Assembly: GCA_024236055.1 (NCBI GenBank)
Contig: JACKLF010000003.1
Span: 310,001 to 374,000, forward strand
DNA from: Alphaproteobacteria bacterium
GTDB lineage: Bacteria > Pseudomonadota > Alphaproteobacteria > Micropepsales > Micropepsaceae
Length of the DNA: 64,000 nt
Direction of reading: 5' to 3'
This document shows, piece after piece, positions 1-7,938 of the stretch (the stretch's first letter is position 1; the number at the start of each line of letters is the position of its first letter). Made by a program: the position numbers and the translations under genes. The notes under the pieces are model-generated. The model did not search any database, was not told the origin of the DNA, and saw nothing but the letters and a program-made list of their open reading frames with translations.

Positions 1-5
1 GCGGG

Positions 6-506
6 TCACAGCGACAGCCTCCGACGCAGCAGCCAGGCCAAATGCCGGGCCCGCGTGTAGGGCCGGGGGCGCTGGCCACCAGCGAAGCGATTGCTGACAT
101 GAATCCAGTAATCGGGCGCCGCATCAGCAGGATCGATCCTGGCCGCGCATACGGATTCGATAATGCGAAGCACGCGTTCGACGTCGGCCCAACCGGAGAC
201 GTGCAGCAGAATATCCGCGCCGGGTCGCACAAAGGGAATGCGGGTATGGGCTTCGCCCGGCCGGACGGCGCGCAGAACCTCGATGCGGGAAAAGACCGTC
301 CCGTAATCGTTGCGGGCCCAGCGGACCACGGCGAAGATGCCGCCAGGTGCGAACGATAGGATGCGATGCTGGTCGTCTAATGTACGCTCGCGTACCGGGC
401 GTCCGAAGACGACGCGATGTTCGATCCTGCCTGCGATCCAGGTCAGCTCGACGTCGGTTGATTGCGGCTCGGGGGGCAGGCTGGATATCAATCTGAGGTC
501 ACGCAC
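6..506 (-). CDS. DUF2840 family protein of integrative elements
   Basis: A 166-residue protein of unknown function. The reading frame is open further upstream, but I start it at a GTG at 506 because an AAAGGA-type ribosome binding site sits about seven bases before it. The central part (ELTWIAGRIEHR, then LSFAPGGIFAVVRWARNDYGT) matches my memory of the DUF2840 family, found almost only in conjugative and integrative elements next to partition and replication genes. The protein is basic at its C-terminus. It lies downstream of a small HTH gene in the same orientation, so the two are probably co-transcribed. The family has no proven function. Assignment by recalled motif, not by search. Confidence 0.75.
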   Translation of the reverse strand: MRDLRLISSLPPEPQSTDVELTWIAGRIEHRVVFGRPVRERTLDDQHRILSFAPGGIFAVVRWARNDYGTVFSRIEVLRAVRPGEAHTRIPFVRPGADILLHVSGWADVERVLRIIESVCAARIDPADAAPDYWIHVSNRFAGGQRPRPYTRARHLAWLLRRRLSL

Positions 507-538
507 GATGAGGTTCCTTTGTGGCAAGGGGCTGCGCG

Positions 539-850
539 CTAGCGCTTGCTTGATGGGTTGTTGTTGGCGGGACGCGAGCCAGGGGATGGTGCGTTCGGCG
601 GGAATCCGTTCCCGCGCCGTTTGGCGGGGAGGACCGTGTCGGAACCGGGGTCGCTGGTGGAATGCCTTACGCCACGGTCGGCCCAAAGTTTAAGGTCGTC
701 GGGCGCGTAGACGATGCGGCCGCCGAGTTTTCGATATGTAGGGCCGGTGCCGTAGGTACGATGCTTTTCGAGGGTTCGGGGGGATAGGCCGAGAAAACGC
801 GCCGCTTCCGGTGTGCGCAGATAGCGGGCGAAGGGATCGTTGGCGGGCAT
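539..850 (-). CDS. Small helix-turn-helix DNA-binding protein (AlpA/excisionase-like)
   Basis: A 103-residue protein. Residues 9-56 contain a MerR/excisionase-type winged helix (LRTPEAARFLGLSPRTLEK, then GPTYRKLGGRIVYAPDDLKLWAD), the classic HTH_17 layout of AlpA-like regulators and recombination directionality factors. The C-terminal 40 residues are low-complexity and probably disordered. It sits between a DUF2285 gene and a DUF2840 gene on the minus strand, the usual backbone order of these elements. A role as transcriptional regulator of the element or as a directionality factor is inference; no integrase is present in the window to link it to. Confidence 0.8.
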   Translation of the reverse strand: MPANDPFARYLRTPEAARFLGLSPRTLEKHRTYGTGPTYRKLGGRIVYAPDDLKLWADRGVRHSTSDPGSDTVLPAKRRGNGFPPNAPSPGSRPANNNPSSKR

Positions 851-944
851 GAGAAGACTCCGTGATCTTGTTGCGCGCCGCCTCGTGGGTGCGGCGGGTA
901 TGGATCACGGTGGCGGAGGAAGGTCGCGATGAGGGTTTGTGATC

Positions 945-1752
945 TCAGGGGTGGGCGAGATCGCCACCCCTGATGGGGGGCAGGGCAACACGGCGGCGGT
1001 ACGGATGGAGCAACAGGCGACGATAGTCGCCCTGCATGAGCGTCTCGCCGAGACGCACGGTGCGGATGATACGGTCGCGCAAGCTATGCGTCTTCCAGCC
1101 GCTGCTGCTGACGGGTCTTCGCCCGAACAACGCATCGGCGATTTCGCGATAGCTGGCGCCGTCCTGGCGACCGTCAAGCGCCCGCAGGGCGTCTAGCAGG
1201 CGCACTTGGCGCTGCTGCGACAGCGCAGCCGGATTGGCGCCAGGGGGAACGCCGCTCAAGGCGCGCCACAGCCGAACGGCGGACCGCGCGCGGATTTCAA
1301 AGAGCTTGTCGAGCGGCAACACCACGGCCGGCGCACCCTGGTCCAGCGCGTCGATCAAGACTCGGTAGAGCGCGCCCCGCCGTTCCAGGACCTGTTCGCC
1401 CGGCGCCCGCGCCCAGGTGGCGAGGAGGGCATAATTGGCGGCAAATCGCGCGTCAGCGAAATCCACAGCGCAGGTCGTCAGGATCGTCGTCGTTGGCAGT
1501 GCGGCAAGCGTCCACCGCACGCGCGTAATGTCGGTTGTTTCGCTGAGCCCAGCAAAATCGTACCCCCCAACGGAGCGCAAATAGCTCCTGTTCGACACGG
1601 GTGAGTTTGCGGTGGCGTGCGATCCGGCGCAGCAATCGCAACTCTCGAACGAACAAGGGATTCCGTTTTAGGAACTCCCACGCATATCCGGGCGCATCAA
1701 GAGAGAGCGTCCCTCCATATGTGCCCGCATCTCGCCAGTTGGGCCGGCTCAT
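945..1752 (-). pseudogene. DUF6499/DUF2285 (RovC-like DNA-binding) protein broken by a frameshift
   Basis: Two overlapping minus-strand frames together make one family-length protein. The first (1752 down to 1453) carries the N-terminal regulator-like domain, RPNWRDAG through YAWEFLKRNP and ALRWG. The second (open to 945) carries the rest, including the DUF2285 DNA-binding end (LRALDGRQDGASYREIADALF, LRDRIIRTVRLG, QGDYRRLLLHPYRRR). The frames can be joined by removing one base from a six-G run (six C on the plus strand, 1563-1568), giving ALRWGYDFAGLSE. This could be a true inactivating mutation, a slippery-site frameshift, or a sequencing error. A second, shorter DUF2285-like gene lies just upstream. 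The family is typical of alphaproteobacterial integrative elements and probably regulates them. Confidence 0.7.
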
Positions 1753-1869
1753 TGGGCGTCTCCATTGGTCTGATTACACAATGGTTGGGCGGTAGAATGC
1801 GCGCAAAAGTAGTGCGCTGGGAGCGGCACACGATGTAATGATCGTTACCTTCGCGGCGACTCCTGCGCG

Positions 1870-2148
1870 TCAATCCGAAATAGCGCCGCGCCAGAGTTGG
1901 CGGTAGCCATTCTGGGTGAGCCAGTGCGCGCGCGAGAGATGGGATTGCCAGGACAGATGGGCGCGCTCACTGTCCCGGTCTGGGTCAAGATGGAGCACGA
2001 TCCTGGCCACTTCCTCCCAGGCCGCGCTGGCAGCTTCGGCATCGAGCAGCCTCAGATAGGTGATAAAATGCTGCTGATCGTACTTGGTGATGATGGCCGC
2101 CTCGGGTGCGGTATCGGCAACCGGCGGATCAAACGGGGAGTTCGCCAT
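1870..2148 (-). CDS. Small DUF2285-like DNA-binding protein
   Basis: A 92-residue protein with the pattern ITKYDQQHFITYLRLLDAE, WEEVARIVLHLDP, then HLSRAHWLTQNGYRQLWRG. The C-terminal half resembles the RovC/DUF2285 DNA-binding fold: an arginine-rich recognition helix followed by a GYR-L ending, as in the larger neighbour at 945-1752. Small stand-alone copies of this type are common beside DUF2285, DUF2840 and ParB genes of integrative elements. It is transcribed divergently from the XRE regulator at 2320, with about 170 bases between the start codons. A regulatory role is inferred from fold and context only. Confidence 0.65.
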   Translation of the reverse strand: MANSPFDPPVADTAPEAAIITKYDQQHFITYLRLLDAEAASAAWEEVARIVLHLDPDRDSERAHLSWQSHLSRAHWLTQNGYRQLWRGAISD

Positions 2149-2274
2149 GTTACGCTCCGGGCTGCGGTATTGCGGCTATCCTGCGGACGCAACACGACAG
2201 AGACGCTTACTCAACCGTTACAGTAATCCCCACTTTTTCGACCAAAATATGGCTTTTTGAAAGTTATCGCCCAT

Positions 2275-2280
2275 TATAAT
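2275..2280 (+). promoter_or_regulatory. Candidate -10 box for the XRE regulator
   Basis: A perfect TATAAT lies 39 bases upstream of the ATG at 2320, in an AT-rich stretch that stands out from its surroundings. There is no good -35 match at 16-18 bases; the TTGAAA at 2257-2262 is only 12 bases away. XRE regulators often bind such sites themselves, so this divergent intergenic region (2149-2319) is the likely control point of the backbone regulators. Confidence 0.4.
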
Positions 2281-2319
2281 GCGTGGCAATAAAATAGGCG
2301 AAATGGGTCCATCCATGGG

Positions 2320-2598
2320 ATGGATATACGCAAGGTCTTCGGCCTGAACATGCGGCGCGTGCGCCTGGCGGCGGGCCTTAGCCAGGAAGCGGCAGCCGAA
2401 ATCATCGGCGTCGGACGCGCCCATGCGGGTTCGATGGAACGCGGCCAGCAGAACGTTACGATTCTTATTATTTGGCAGGTGGCACAGGCGTTCGGATGCC
2501 GTGCGGCGGACCTGCTTGATGAAGCCGCAGCGCGAGCTTTCGCCGCTTCATTGACCGGAACCAAGGCACCGCGAAAACGCCGCCGCGTCGCTCGCTAG
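2320..2598 (+). CDS. XRE-family helix-turn-helix transcriptional regulator
   Basis: A 92-residue Cro/CI-type regulator. Residues 5-67 form the five-helix HTH: FGLNMRRVRLAAGLSQEAAA is helices 1-2, VGRAHAGSMERGQQNVTI the recognition region, and LIIWQVAQAFGCRAADLL the last helices. The tail is basic (APRKRRRVAR). It is the only plus-strand gene in the left backbone and is divergent from the DUF2285-like gene at 2148, a layout typical of a repressor that controls both itself and the opposing operon. A rho-independent-type hairpin just past its stop serves the convergent gene. Confidence 0.88.
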   Translation: MDIRKVFGLNMRRVRLAAGLSQEAAAEIIGVGRAHAGSMERGQQNVTILIIWQVAQAFGCRAADLLDEAAARAFAASLTGTKAPRKRRRVAR

Positions 2599-2604
2599 TC
2601 CAAA

Positions 2605-2636
2605 CGAAAAGCCCCGCCCGGCGAACCGGGCAGGGC
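2605..2636 (-). terminator. Rho-independent-type terminator for the DUF736 gene
   Basis: Between the converging stop codons at 2598 and 2646, the minus strand reads a GC-rich stem (GCCCGG pairing with CCGGGC around a TTCG-like tetraloop, extended by GCCC/GGGC with one mismatch) followed by CTTTTCGTTTGG. The T-rich tail is on the minus-strand side, so it ends transcription of the DUF736 gene. Confidence 0.7.
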
Positions 2637-2645
2637 GATCTCGCG

Positions 2646-2915
2646 TCACTCGAAGACGGGCTTCTTGCTGCGGGACCAGTAGGCGCTGTAGCCGTCGCCT
2701 TCCAAATCCTTGATGAGGATGGCGTAGACCGGAGCGACCAAGCCCGGGAAGTCGAAGGTAAGCGAGAGGTAATCGCGATCATCGTCGGAGGTCTTGGGCC
2801 AGCCGGAGCCAATCTCCGAACGGCCGACATAGATGCGATGTGTCGGCGCCTTCTTGTTGGCGCTGGGATTGTCCAGCTTAACGACGCGGACGCCCTTGGT
2901 GGTGAGGGGTGGCAT
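2646..2915 (-). CDS. DUF736 family protein
   Basis: An 89-residue protein from the ATG at 2915; a TTG at 2933 would add six residues. The core (HRIYVGRSEIGSGWPKTS, RDYLSLTFDFPGLVAPVYA, YSAYWSRSKKP) is diagnostic of DUF736, a small beta-rich family carried by plasmids and integrative elements and of unknown function. The N-terminus is divergent and lacks the usual IGxFT...GFxGxI opening, so it may be shortened. It converges on the XRE gene and is followed by a hairpin terminator. Confidence 0.75.
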   Translation of the reverse strand: MPPLTTKGVRVVKLDNPSANKKAPTHRIYVGRSEIGSGWPKTSDDDRDYLSLTFDFPGLVAPVYAILIKDLEGDGYSAYWSRSKKPVFE

Positions 2916-2933
2916 GAAGACTTCGGCTCTCAA

Positions 2934-3598
2934 AGCTGTTGCTGATTTCCTCGAACGTGCTGATGAGCTATGCTGTTCTCTCAGTGCTGGTTTCTGAGCC
3001 CGACCATCGCGGCCTCGATGGCGATCGACCGGCTGGGGATTTAACGACGCCGCACCCGCTTGCGGGCTGGAGTGCCAGCGAGGATGCCGGAGGCGACTTT
3101 CTTGGGTATCCGCGAGGAATGGCGAACCGGGGTCCCCGCGGGTCCTTCACCCACGGGGTGGAAAGCCCAGGGAAGAAAAAGCGAAACTCGATGGCGTTGC
3201 GGCTCAGGCGTTCGAGGCCTTTGGCTGCCCACCGGGCTTCTTAGATCCAGCCAATCAGAGGCCTGTGGTTTGCACGCGTTGAAACCGCAATGTCGGGAGA
3301 ACCAAGGCTTGCATCTTGGGGCGTGTTCAAGAGCGGGACGGCTTGGAGCGAAGAATAAGAAAGCCTCCTCGCATGTGCGCTGGCTTGAATCCGCAAGGCG
3401 TCACCGCGCCGCCGTCGCCGCACCGGTCCTCCCGCAGATCTGTCAGCATCGATTGCCGTGGCTCGCCAATGATCAATGCGCACCGTACGTGCGCGCGGAT
3501 AGATGGGGACGGCGCTGCTCGCAAACTGCCCCGGTCAAGAGTTGGCGAGGCTAGTGAGCGCCATGTCCTCGCAGCGAGGCGCGTTCGTGGTGGCTGAA
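2934..3598. other. About 660 bases without a credible gene
   Basis: Several frames are open here because of high GC, but none gives a protein with recognisable composition or motifs, none has a convincing ribosome binding site, and the frames contradict each other. It may be eroded element backbone, since it adjoins the decayed membrane gene at 3599-4021. It may also contain non-coding functions such as a transfer origin; I see no proof of either. Confidence 0.4.
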
Positions 3599-4021
3599 TC
3601 ACATGCGCCGGGCGGAAAACGACGACATGCGCGGAAAAGCGGTGCCGCCTGCGTGAGGGATCGCGCCGATCACCGCGAGTGCGCTGCACCAAGCGGCCGA
3701 CGTAACGCCCAGATGCACGAGGTCGGCGGTCGCCCTTACAGCCCGCGTGACGGTGGCGGTGCCGCGAAGACGAGCGCGACTTCACGCGGGGATAGGCGTC
3801 GAAGGAACCAGCGCGAAGGCGAGCTGGCCAAGGGCCAGCGTGGCCGCGCCGGCCAGCACGGCCACAAGGAACGCGCCTAAAAGGCCTGCGTCATGGTGGT
3901 AGGCGGCGAAGCCCGCCGTGACGGCGACGAAAAACGGCAGGGCATAGACTGCCAGTGTGAACAACAGCCAGCAGAAAAAGCCAATAGCAAAGACAGAGAG
4001 GATGAGACCTAGAATGAGCAT
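3599..4021 (-). pseudogene. Decayed small membrane protein of integrative elements
   Basis: From the ATG at 4021 the frame gives 79 residues with two or three membrane helices (MLILGLILSVFAIGFFCWLL, LAVYALPFFVAVTAGFAAYH, LLGAFLVAVLAGAATLALGQ) and stops at 3782. Relatives I recall are longer. The missing C-terminal part can still be read past the stop in a shifted frame: a short VALVFAAP piece, then DLVHLGVTSAAWCSALAVIG and GGTAFPRMSSF, ending at a stop at 3599-3601. I therefore read this as a frameshifted gene whose first 79 codons remain open. Whether the short form is still made and useful is unknown. Confidence 0.55.
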
Positions 4022-4278
4022 GGAGAATTGCTCCGTGAATCGGTTGCGGGTCGCGCCTCCTCTATCCTCCACGGCGCATGAGGATATTACTCCGCCTGCC
4101 GCGCCGTGACTATTGGCATTTGCGCAATAAAATTGCTCCAAAACGAGGCGGAAAAACTTTGCCCATTTCTGGAGAAGAATTTTCGGGCCTGACCCAATAA
4201 GCTGTGGCTTTGCCCGGACGCCACGAACGGAGCCGCAGCTTGAGCGGGCGCGCTGCGCGTTCGGTGCGGGGCGCGCAC

Positions 4279-4653
4279 TTAATATTCCTCGGCCAACATG
4301 ACGGTAAGAACGCGGCGACACAGTTCGATGCTGCTCGGCACGGGCGCGCGTGTGTCATGGTCAGGATGATAGTAATCGATCTTGAAAAAGAGCCGCTGAT
4401 CGAAGAGGTCAAAGGCTCCAAAATCGTGCTCGCCATAAGGGTCGATGCCCTCGGTCCAATTGGAGAAGGTGGCGATGGCGGCGCGCAACGCCGCGACCCG
4501 CGCGGGCGCGGGAAGGACCGCATTGTCGCGGTCGGTATCGCCACTCAGCAGATACAGGACGCCCCGTGTCGTCACCCAGGTCGCGTTGACGATTTCGGGT
4601 TGGGTGCGGGTCATGTCGTTGAGACGGCGGATATGGAATGTCTGGTCGGTCAT
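4279..4653 (-). CDS. DUF3768 family protein
   Basis: A 124-residue protein. It shows the features I associate with DUF3768: an N-terminal IRRLNDMTR, a central GIDPYGEHDFGAFDL, then LFFKIDYYHPDHDTRAP and the terminal RRVLTVMLAEEY. The family is small and of unknown function, and sits near ParB and ArdC genes in integrative elements and plasmids of Alphaproteobacteria, as here. It lies 63 bases downstream of the ParB C-terminal fragment on the same strand and is probably in the same transcript. Confidence 0.8.
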   Translation of the reverse strand: MTDQTFHIRRLNDMTRTQPEIVNATWVTTRGVLYLLSGDTDRDNAVLPAPARVAALRAAIATFSNWTEGIDPYGEHDFGAFDLFDQRLFFKIDYYHPDHDTRAPVPSSIELCRRVLTVMLAEEY

Positions 4654-4716
4654 GGTGGTTCGTCCGGGTTTGGAAAGATATCGCCGCGCCCGCCTTCGCG
4701 GGCGCGGCGATGACGG

Positions 4717-5289
4717 TCAAAGGCCCTTGGCCGGGAAACGCATCCAGCCGGGGCACCAGTTTTTCGACTTGGCGGCAGCAGCAGTGAGCGCGGCCTTAAT
4801 GTCCTTGAGCTTGGCGGACACCAGCCGGTCGGCTTCCTTCTTGCCCGCGACCTCGGCAAGCATGGCGCTGGTCGAGGCGCGGTCCCGCAGCAAGTCAAAG
4901 AAAGCCGGATCGGGTGCCCAGTGCCTGCGTGCTTCCACGCTCGCATGTTTACCAAAGGCATCGGTGACGGCGCTGCCGGACGCCAGCGTTTCGGCCATCA
5001 CCAAGGCCGCGATGCGGGCGACCTCTTTGTCCTTCAAGGTGAGAAGGTGGCGGAAGACCTTGACGGTGGTGTCGTCATCGCCGCATCCGCGACCGGAAAC
5101 GCCCGAACCGTTGGGCGTCCCCTTGAGAGCCGGGGCGAGCAGCGCCTTGACCGCCTTGGCTTCGTCGGCAAAGACGGCATGGGCTGCGCTCTTGGCGAGG
5201 CTTTCGCCAATCGCATCGGCCCGGACACCGGCATGATCGGGGCTGACCCGCCAATTGCCACTGGCGGCAATGGCGTGAGCGATCATCAA
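4717..5289 (-). CDS. ParB-family protein, C-terminal part (split from 5286-6458)
   Basis: A 190-residue frame that begins MIAHAIAASGNWRVSPDHAG and continues with alpha-helical sequence. Element-borne ParB proteins of this type are much longer than 400 residues, and I recognise RLMIAHAIAGSxxW as an internal motif just after DLHRHxxVRxA. Here that preceding motif is at the end of the upstream frame, so this is the same protein in another frame. Its ATG shares one base with the upstream TGA (TGATG), so it could be translated by coupling. Either the gene is broken or it has become a two-subunit form. Confidence 0.6.
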   Translation of the reverse strand: MMIAHAIAASGNWRVSPDHAGVRADAIGESLAKSAAHAVFADEAKAVKALLAPALKGTPNGSGVSGRGCGDDDTTVKVFRHLLTLKDKEVARIAALVMAETLASGSAVTDAFGKHASVEARRHWAPDPAFFDLLRDRASTSAMLAEVAGKKEADRLVSAKLKDIKAALTAAAAKSKNWCPGWMRFPAKGL

Positions 5290-6458
5290 ACGCAGCGCAT
5301 CGACCCGAAGCCGATGACGGCCAGCCGCACCACCCCGTGGCGGTGCAGGTCGAGATAGGACTGCATCGCTTGGGTGATGGCGGGACGGGCAGGGGCGTCT
5401 TTGCCGTTCTTCTCGGTTTTGGCTTTCGCCTTGGCGCGGATTTCCTTCTTTTCCGCCTCCCGCAATTCGCGGGCGGTGACATAGCCCTCATGGAAGCGAA
5501 CTTCGCCGGTCCGCGTGGGTTCAATGTAAACCCGGCCACCGTCTTTTTTGGTCGCCTTCACGAAATCCCATTGCGGCCATTGTGCCCCGCGTTCTAGGAC
5601 CACGACTTCGGCCCATTTGGCGGCAAGGTACTGGTCGCGGCGCTCGGCAATCGCCGCATCCTGGGCTTCCCAAAAGGTATTGGCATCGGTGAAGAAGCTG
5701 TCGTCGCTGAACAGATCGCCAGTGACCTTCTTGGCGAAGGGGGCAACGTCGAACAGGGCGAACTTGGTGCGGATGGCGGCACCGCCAAACAGCCAGCCTT
5801 TCAGGTCATTGCCGTAGGGCGACTTGTCGTCCTGAAACAGTTTCAGCCATTCGCGCTGCTGTGTCTTCGTCGCCATGGTAAGAAGGCGCATGTCGCCCGT
5901 GTCCAGATGGTCATTGCGATAGAGTTCGCGGATGGCGGGCAGCAGATTGGCGATGGCAAGATACTGTTCTACTTCCCGCTCCTTCTTGCCGTAGCTGCGG
6001 GCGATTTCGCCCACGCTGCGGCCTTTCAAAGTGAGGGACAGAAAGGCTTCGTAATAGGTCAGTTCGTCGGCATCCTCGCGAGCGAGGTTTTCGGTGAGGG
6101 ATATGTCCAGCGCCTCGGCGTCGCTGATGCCTTCGCGCACGTCACACCTTATATTGGGGAAATTGCCCGTCTCGCCCTCGATGACGCGGGCGGCGTAGTA
6201 GCGCCGCCGCCCGGCGACAATTTCAAAGCCGGTATTGTTGGGGCGCACGATCAAAGGCGTGAGGATGCCCTTCTCCCGAACGGTGTGCAGGATATTGGCG
6301 GCGATGACTGCCATGCGCTTGAGGTTAGGTTCCTTTTTTTCCGCGCGCATGTTGAGCGGGGAGACATGCAAATCCTTGAGCGGTATGGGATGTATGGTGC
6401 GGCTGTCCTGCGCCGGTATGGCGTGGATGGTCGTGTCGATATGGGTCTGCGTATCCAT
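5286..6458 (-). CDS. ParB/RepB/Spo0J-family nuclease-like partition protein, N-terminal part
   Basis: A 390-residue protein from the ATG at 6458, chosen for the AAGGAGA eight bases upstream. It has the ParB/sulfiredoxin fold: IPLKDLHVSPLNMR opens it, followed by LTPLIVRPNNTGFEIVAGRR with the conserved GRRR, ALDISLTENLAREDADELTYY (the ENL box), and the HTH VGEIARSYGKKEREVEQYL. The C-terminal part (AEKKEIRAKAKAKTEKNG) is charged and coiled. It ends after QSYLDLHRHGVVRLAVIGFG at a stop that interrupts the family's usual continuation, which lies in the next frame. Such proteins are thought to act in element maintenance or transcription rather than classical parS partition; no ParA is in the window. 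Confidence 0.82.
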   Translation of the reverse strand: MDTQTHIDTTIHAIPAQDSRTIHPIPLKDLHVSPLNMRAEKKEPNLKRMAVIAANILHTVREKGILTPLIVRPNNTGFEIVAGRRRYYAARVIEGETGNFPNIRCDVREGISDAEALDISLTENLAREDADELTYYEAFLSLTLKGRSVGEIARSYGKKEREVEQYLAIANLLPAIRELYRNDHLDTGDMRLLTMATKTQQREWLKLFQDDKSPYGNDLKGWLFGGAAIRTKFALFDVAPFAKKVTGDLFSDDSFFTDANTFWEAQDAAIAERRDQYLAAKWAEVVVLERGAQWPQWDFVKATKKDGGRVYIEPTRTGEVRFHEGYVTARELREAEKKEIRAKAKAKTEKNGKDAPARPAITQAMQSYLDLHRHGVVRLAVIGFGSMRCV

Positions 6459-6532
6459 GATGATGTTCTCCTTCAAGTGATGCGGACGGGTTGGTCCGCC
6501 CCGGTTGTCCGCGTCGCCGGGGCGAATGCGGG

Positions 6533-7003
6533 TCAACCGGCGGTGTCAGGTGCACTGTTGCTGTCGGGATCGGGGATGCGGTTGGTCCAGATGCCGCGCA
6601 AGTACGGTGCGCCGTCTGGGTCGCGCTCTATGTCGCCCGGTTCGTTGGTGCCTTCGGTGTCGTAGTCATGGACTTCGACCAGTGCGGTGCCGTCCTGAAT
6701 ATCGACGTGCTGAATGTTGCCGCCCTCGACGGTGACGAAAATGTGCGGACCTTCACCGTCTTCGGTGAAGCGGGAGGGAATGGAGAGCGGGCGAACCCGC
6801 TCGTCATTCCACAAGTCCACGTCTTCGCCTTCCGCCGCGGCCTCGACATAGGTGTTGCCGCAATAATCGGATGAAGACCAAGCGGAGCTTTCGTTGGCGG
6901 TGCTGACCGCCTTCTCCAAAGCGTCGGCCAGGGTGTCGGCTTCGACGGTGACGGTGGTAGAATAGTAAGCCGCATAGGCGCATTGCACGGTGAAGTGGGT
7001 CAT
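6533..7003 (-). CDS. Acidic hypothetical protein downstream of ardC
   Basis: A 156-residue acidic protein that starts at the ATG at 7003 and shares ATGA with the ardC stop, so it is translationally coupled to ardC. The N-terminal third (FTVQCAYAAYYSTTVTVEA, DALEKAVSTANES) resembles the repeated beta-alpha units seen in small element-borne proteins; the rest has many Asp and Glu residues (AEGEDVDLWND, VHDYDTEGTNEPGDIERDPD). It could be a DNA-mimic-like acidic protein, which would fit its coupling to an antirestriction gene, but that is speculation from composition. No family name is assigned. Confidence 0.65.
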   Translation of the reverse strand: MTHFTVQCAYAAYYSTTVTVEADTLADALEKAVSTANESSAWSSSDYCGNTYVEAAAEGEDVDLWNDERVRPLSIPSRFTEDGEGPHIFVTVEGGNIQHVDIQDGTALVEVHDYDTEGTNEPGDIERDPDGAPYLRGIWTNRIPDPDSNSAPDTAG

Positions 7004-7938
7004 GCGGCCTTCTCCGCTTCGCTTGCGTCGATGAAGGCCAGCAGGAAATCGGACGCCTTGGAGGCATGAGAGGCTGCACTGACGATGGCGCGACTGTCGT
7101 TCTTCAAGACTTCCAGCCAGTTGCCGATATAGTCGGCGTGCCGGACGGTCGGCACGATGCCGAGAGAGGCGCAAAGGAAAGCGCTGCCCATTTCCGCGAC
7201 CAATTCTTCGCGGGCATAGGCGGTGCTGCCAAAGCGTCCGGTGAAATCCCGGTTCAGCCGATGTTTGGCTCCGCTCCAATGGGTCAGTTCGTGCAGGGCC
7301 GTGCGATAGAAATTGATGGGCTCGAAAAAGCTCTCCTGCGGCGGGGTGTGAATGCTGTCGCTGCCGGTGTGGTAGTAGGCTTTGATATCGTCACGCTGGA
7401 ACTGCGCGCCCGTGGCGGCGATCAACGCCTCGGCGGCGGGGATCGGCAATGCTTGCGAAACCGGCTTGGGCTGAATGGTGTAATCGAAGGGCAGGCCGTC
7501 GCATTGGGCGACGTTGAAAACCGTAAAGCGTTTCAGAAACGGAATGCGCCGCCCGCTATCCTCGTCGCCGCTTTGCGTGGCCGTGGTGCCTGCCGCGCTG
7601 CCGTCTTTCTTGGGGGTGAAGGTGTCGGCATAAACGACCGTCGTGCCGCGTTCGCCCTTCCTGACATTGCCGCCGAACTGGAGCGCTTGCTTGAAGGTCA
7701 ACCAGCGATTGACGGAAAATCCGCGTTCAAACAGCGCATCCCACAACAGCAGGATATTGACGCCGCTATAGGCGCGGTTGGTGGTGGCATTGCGGGGAAT
7801 GGATAAGGTCTGATCTTCGGCCCAAGGCTGCACCCAAGGGATGGTGCCCGCCTCGATCTGGCGAATGATCTTGTCAGTGATCTCCTGATAGAGCCCCGGT
7901 TTGGTTGCTGGGCGCTGCTCTGTGTTGCTCTGGCTCAT
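7000..7938 (-). CDS. ardC: ArdC-like antirestriction protein with zincin metallopeptidase domain
   Basis: A 312-residue two-domain protein. The N-terminal domain (residues about 14-140) is the ArdC ssDNA-binding fold: YQEITDKIIRQIEAGTIPWVQPW, RAYSGVNILLLW, WLTFKQALQFGGNVRKGERGT. The C-terminal domain is a polyvalent-protein zinc metallopeptidase with HELTHW and the downstream EELVAEMGSAFLCASLG carrying the third ligand. ArdC proteins protect incoming plasmid DNA from restriction during conjugation. It is the first gene of a minus-strand operon, with an ATGA overlap to the next gene and a long 5' leader (7939-8487). Confidence 0.9.
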   Translation of the reverse strand: MSQSNTEQRPATKPGLYQEITDKIIRQIEAGTIPWVQPWAEDQTLSIPRNATTNRAYSGVNILLLWDALFERGFSVNRWLTFKQALQFGGNVRKGERGTTVVYADTFTPKKDGSAAGTTATQSGDEDSGRRIPFLKRFTVFNVAQCDGLPFDYTIQPKPVSQALPIPAAEALIAATGAQFQRDDIKAYYHTGSDSIHTPPQESFFEPINFYRTALHELTHWSGAKHRLNRDFTGRFGSTAYAREELVAEMGSAFLCASLGIVPTVRHADYIGNWLEVLKNDSRAIVSAASHASKASDFLLAFIDASEAEKAA

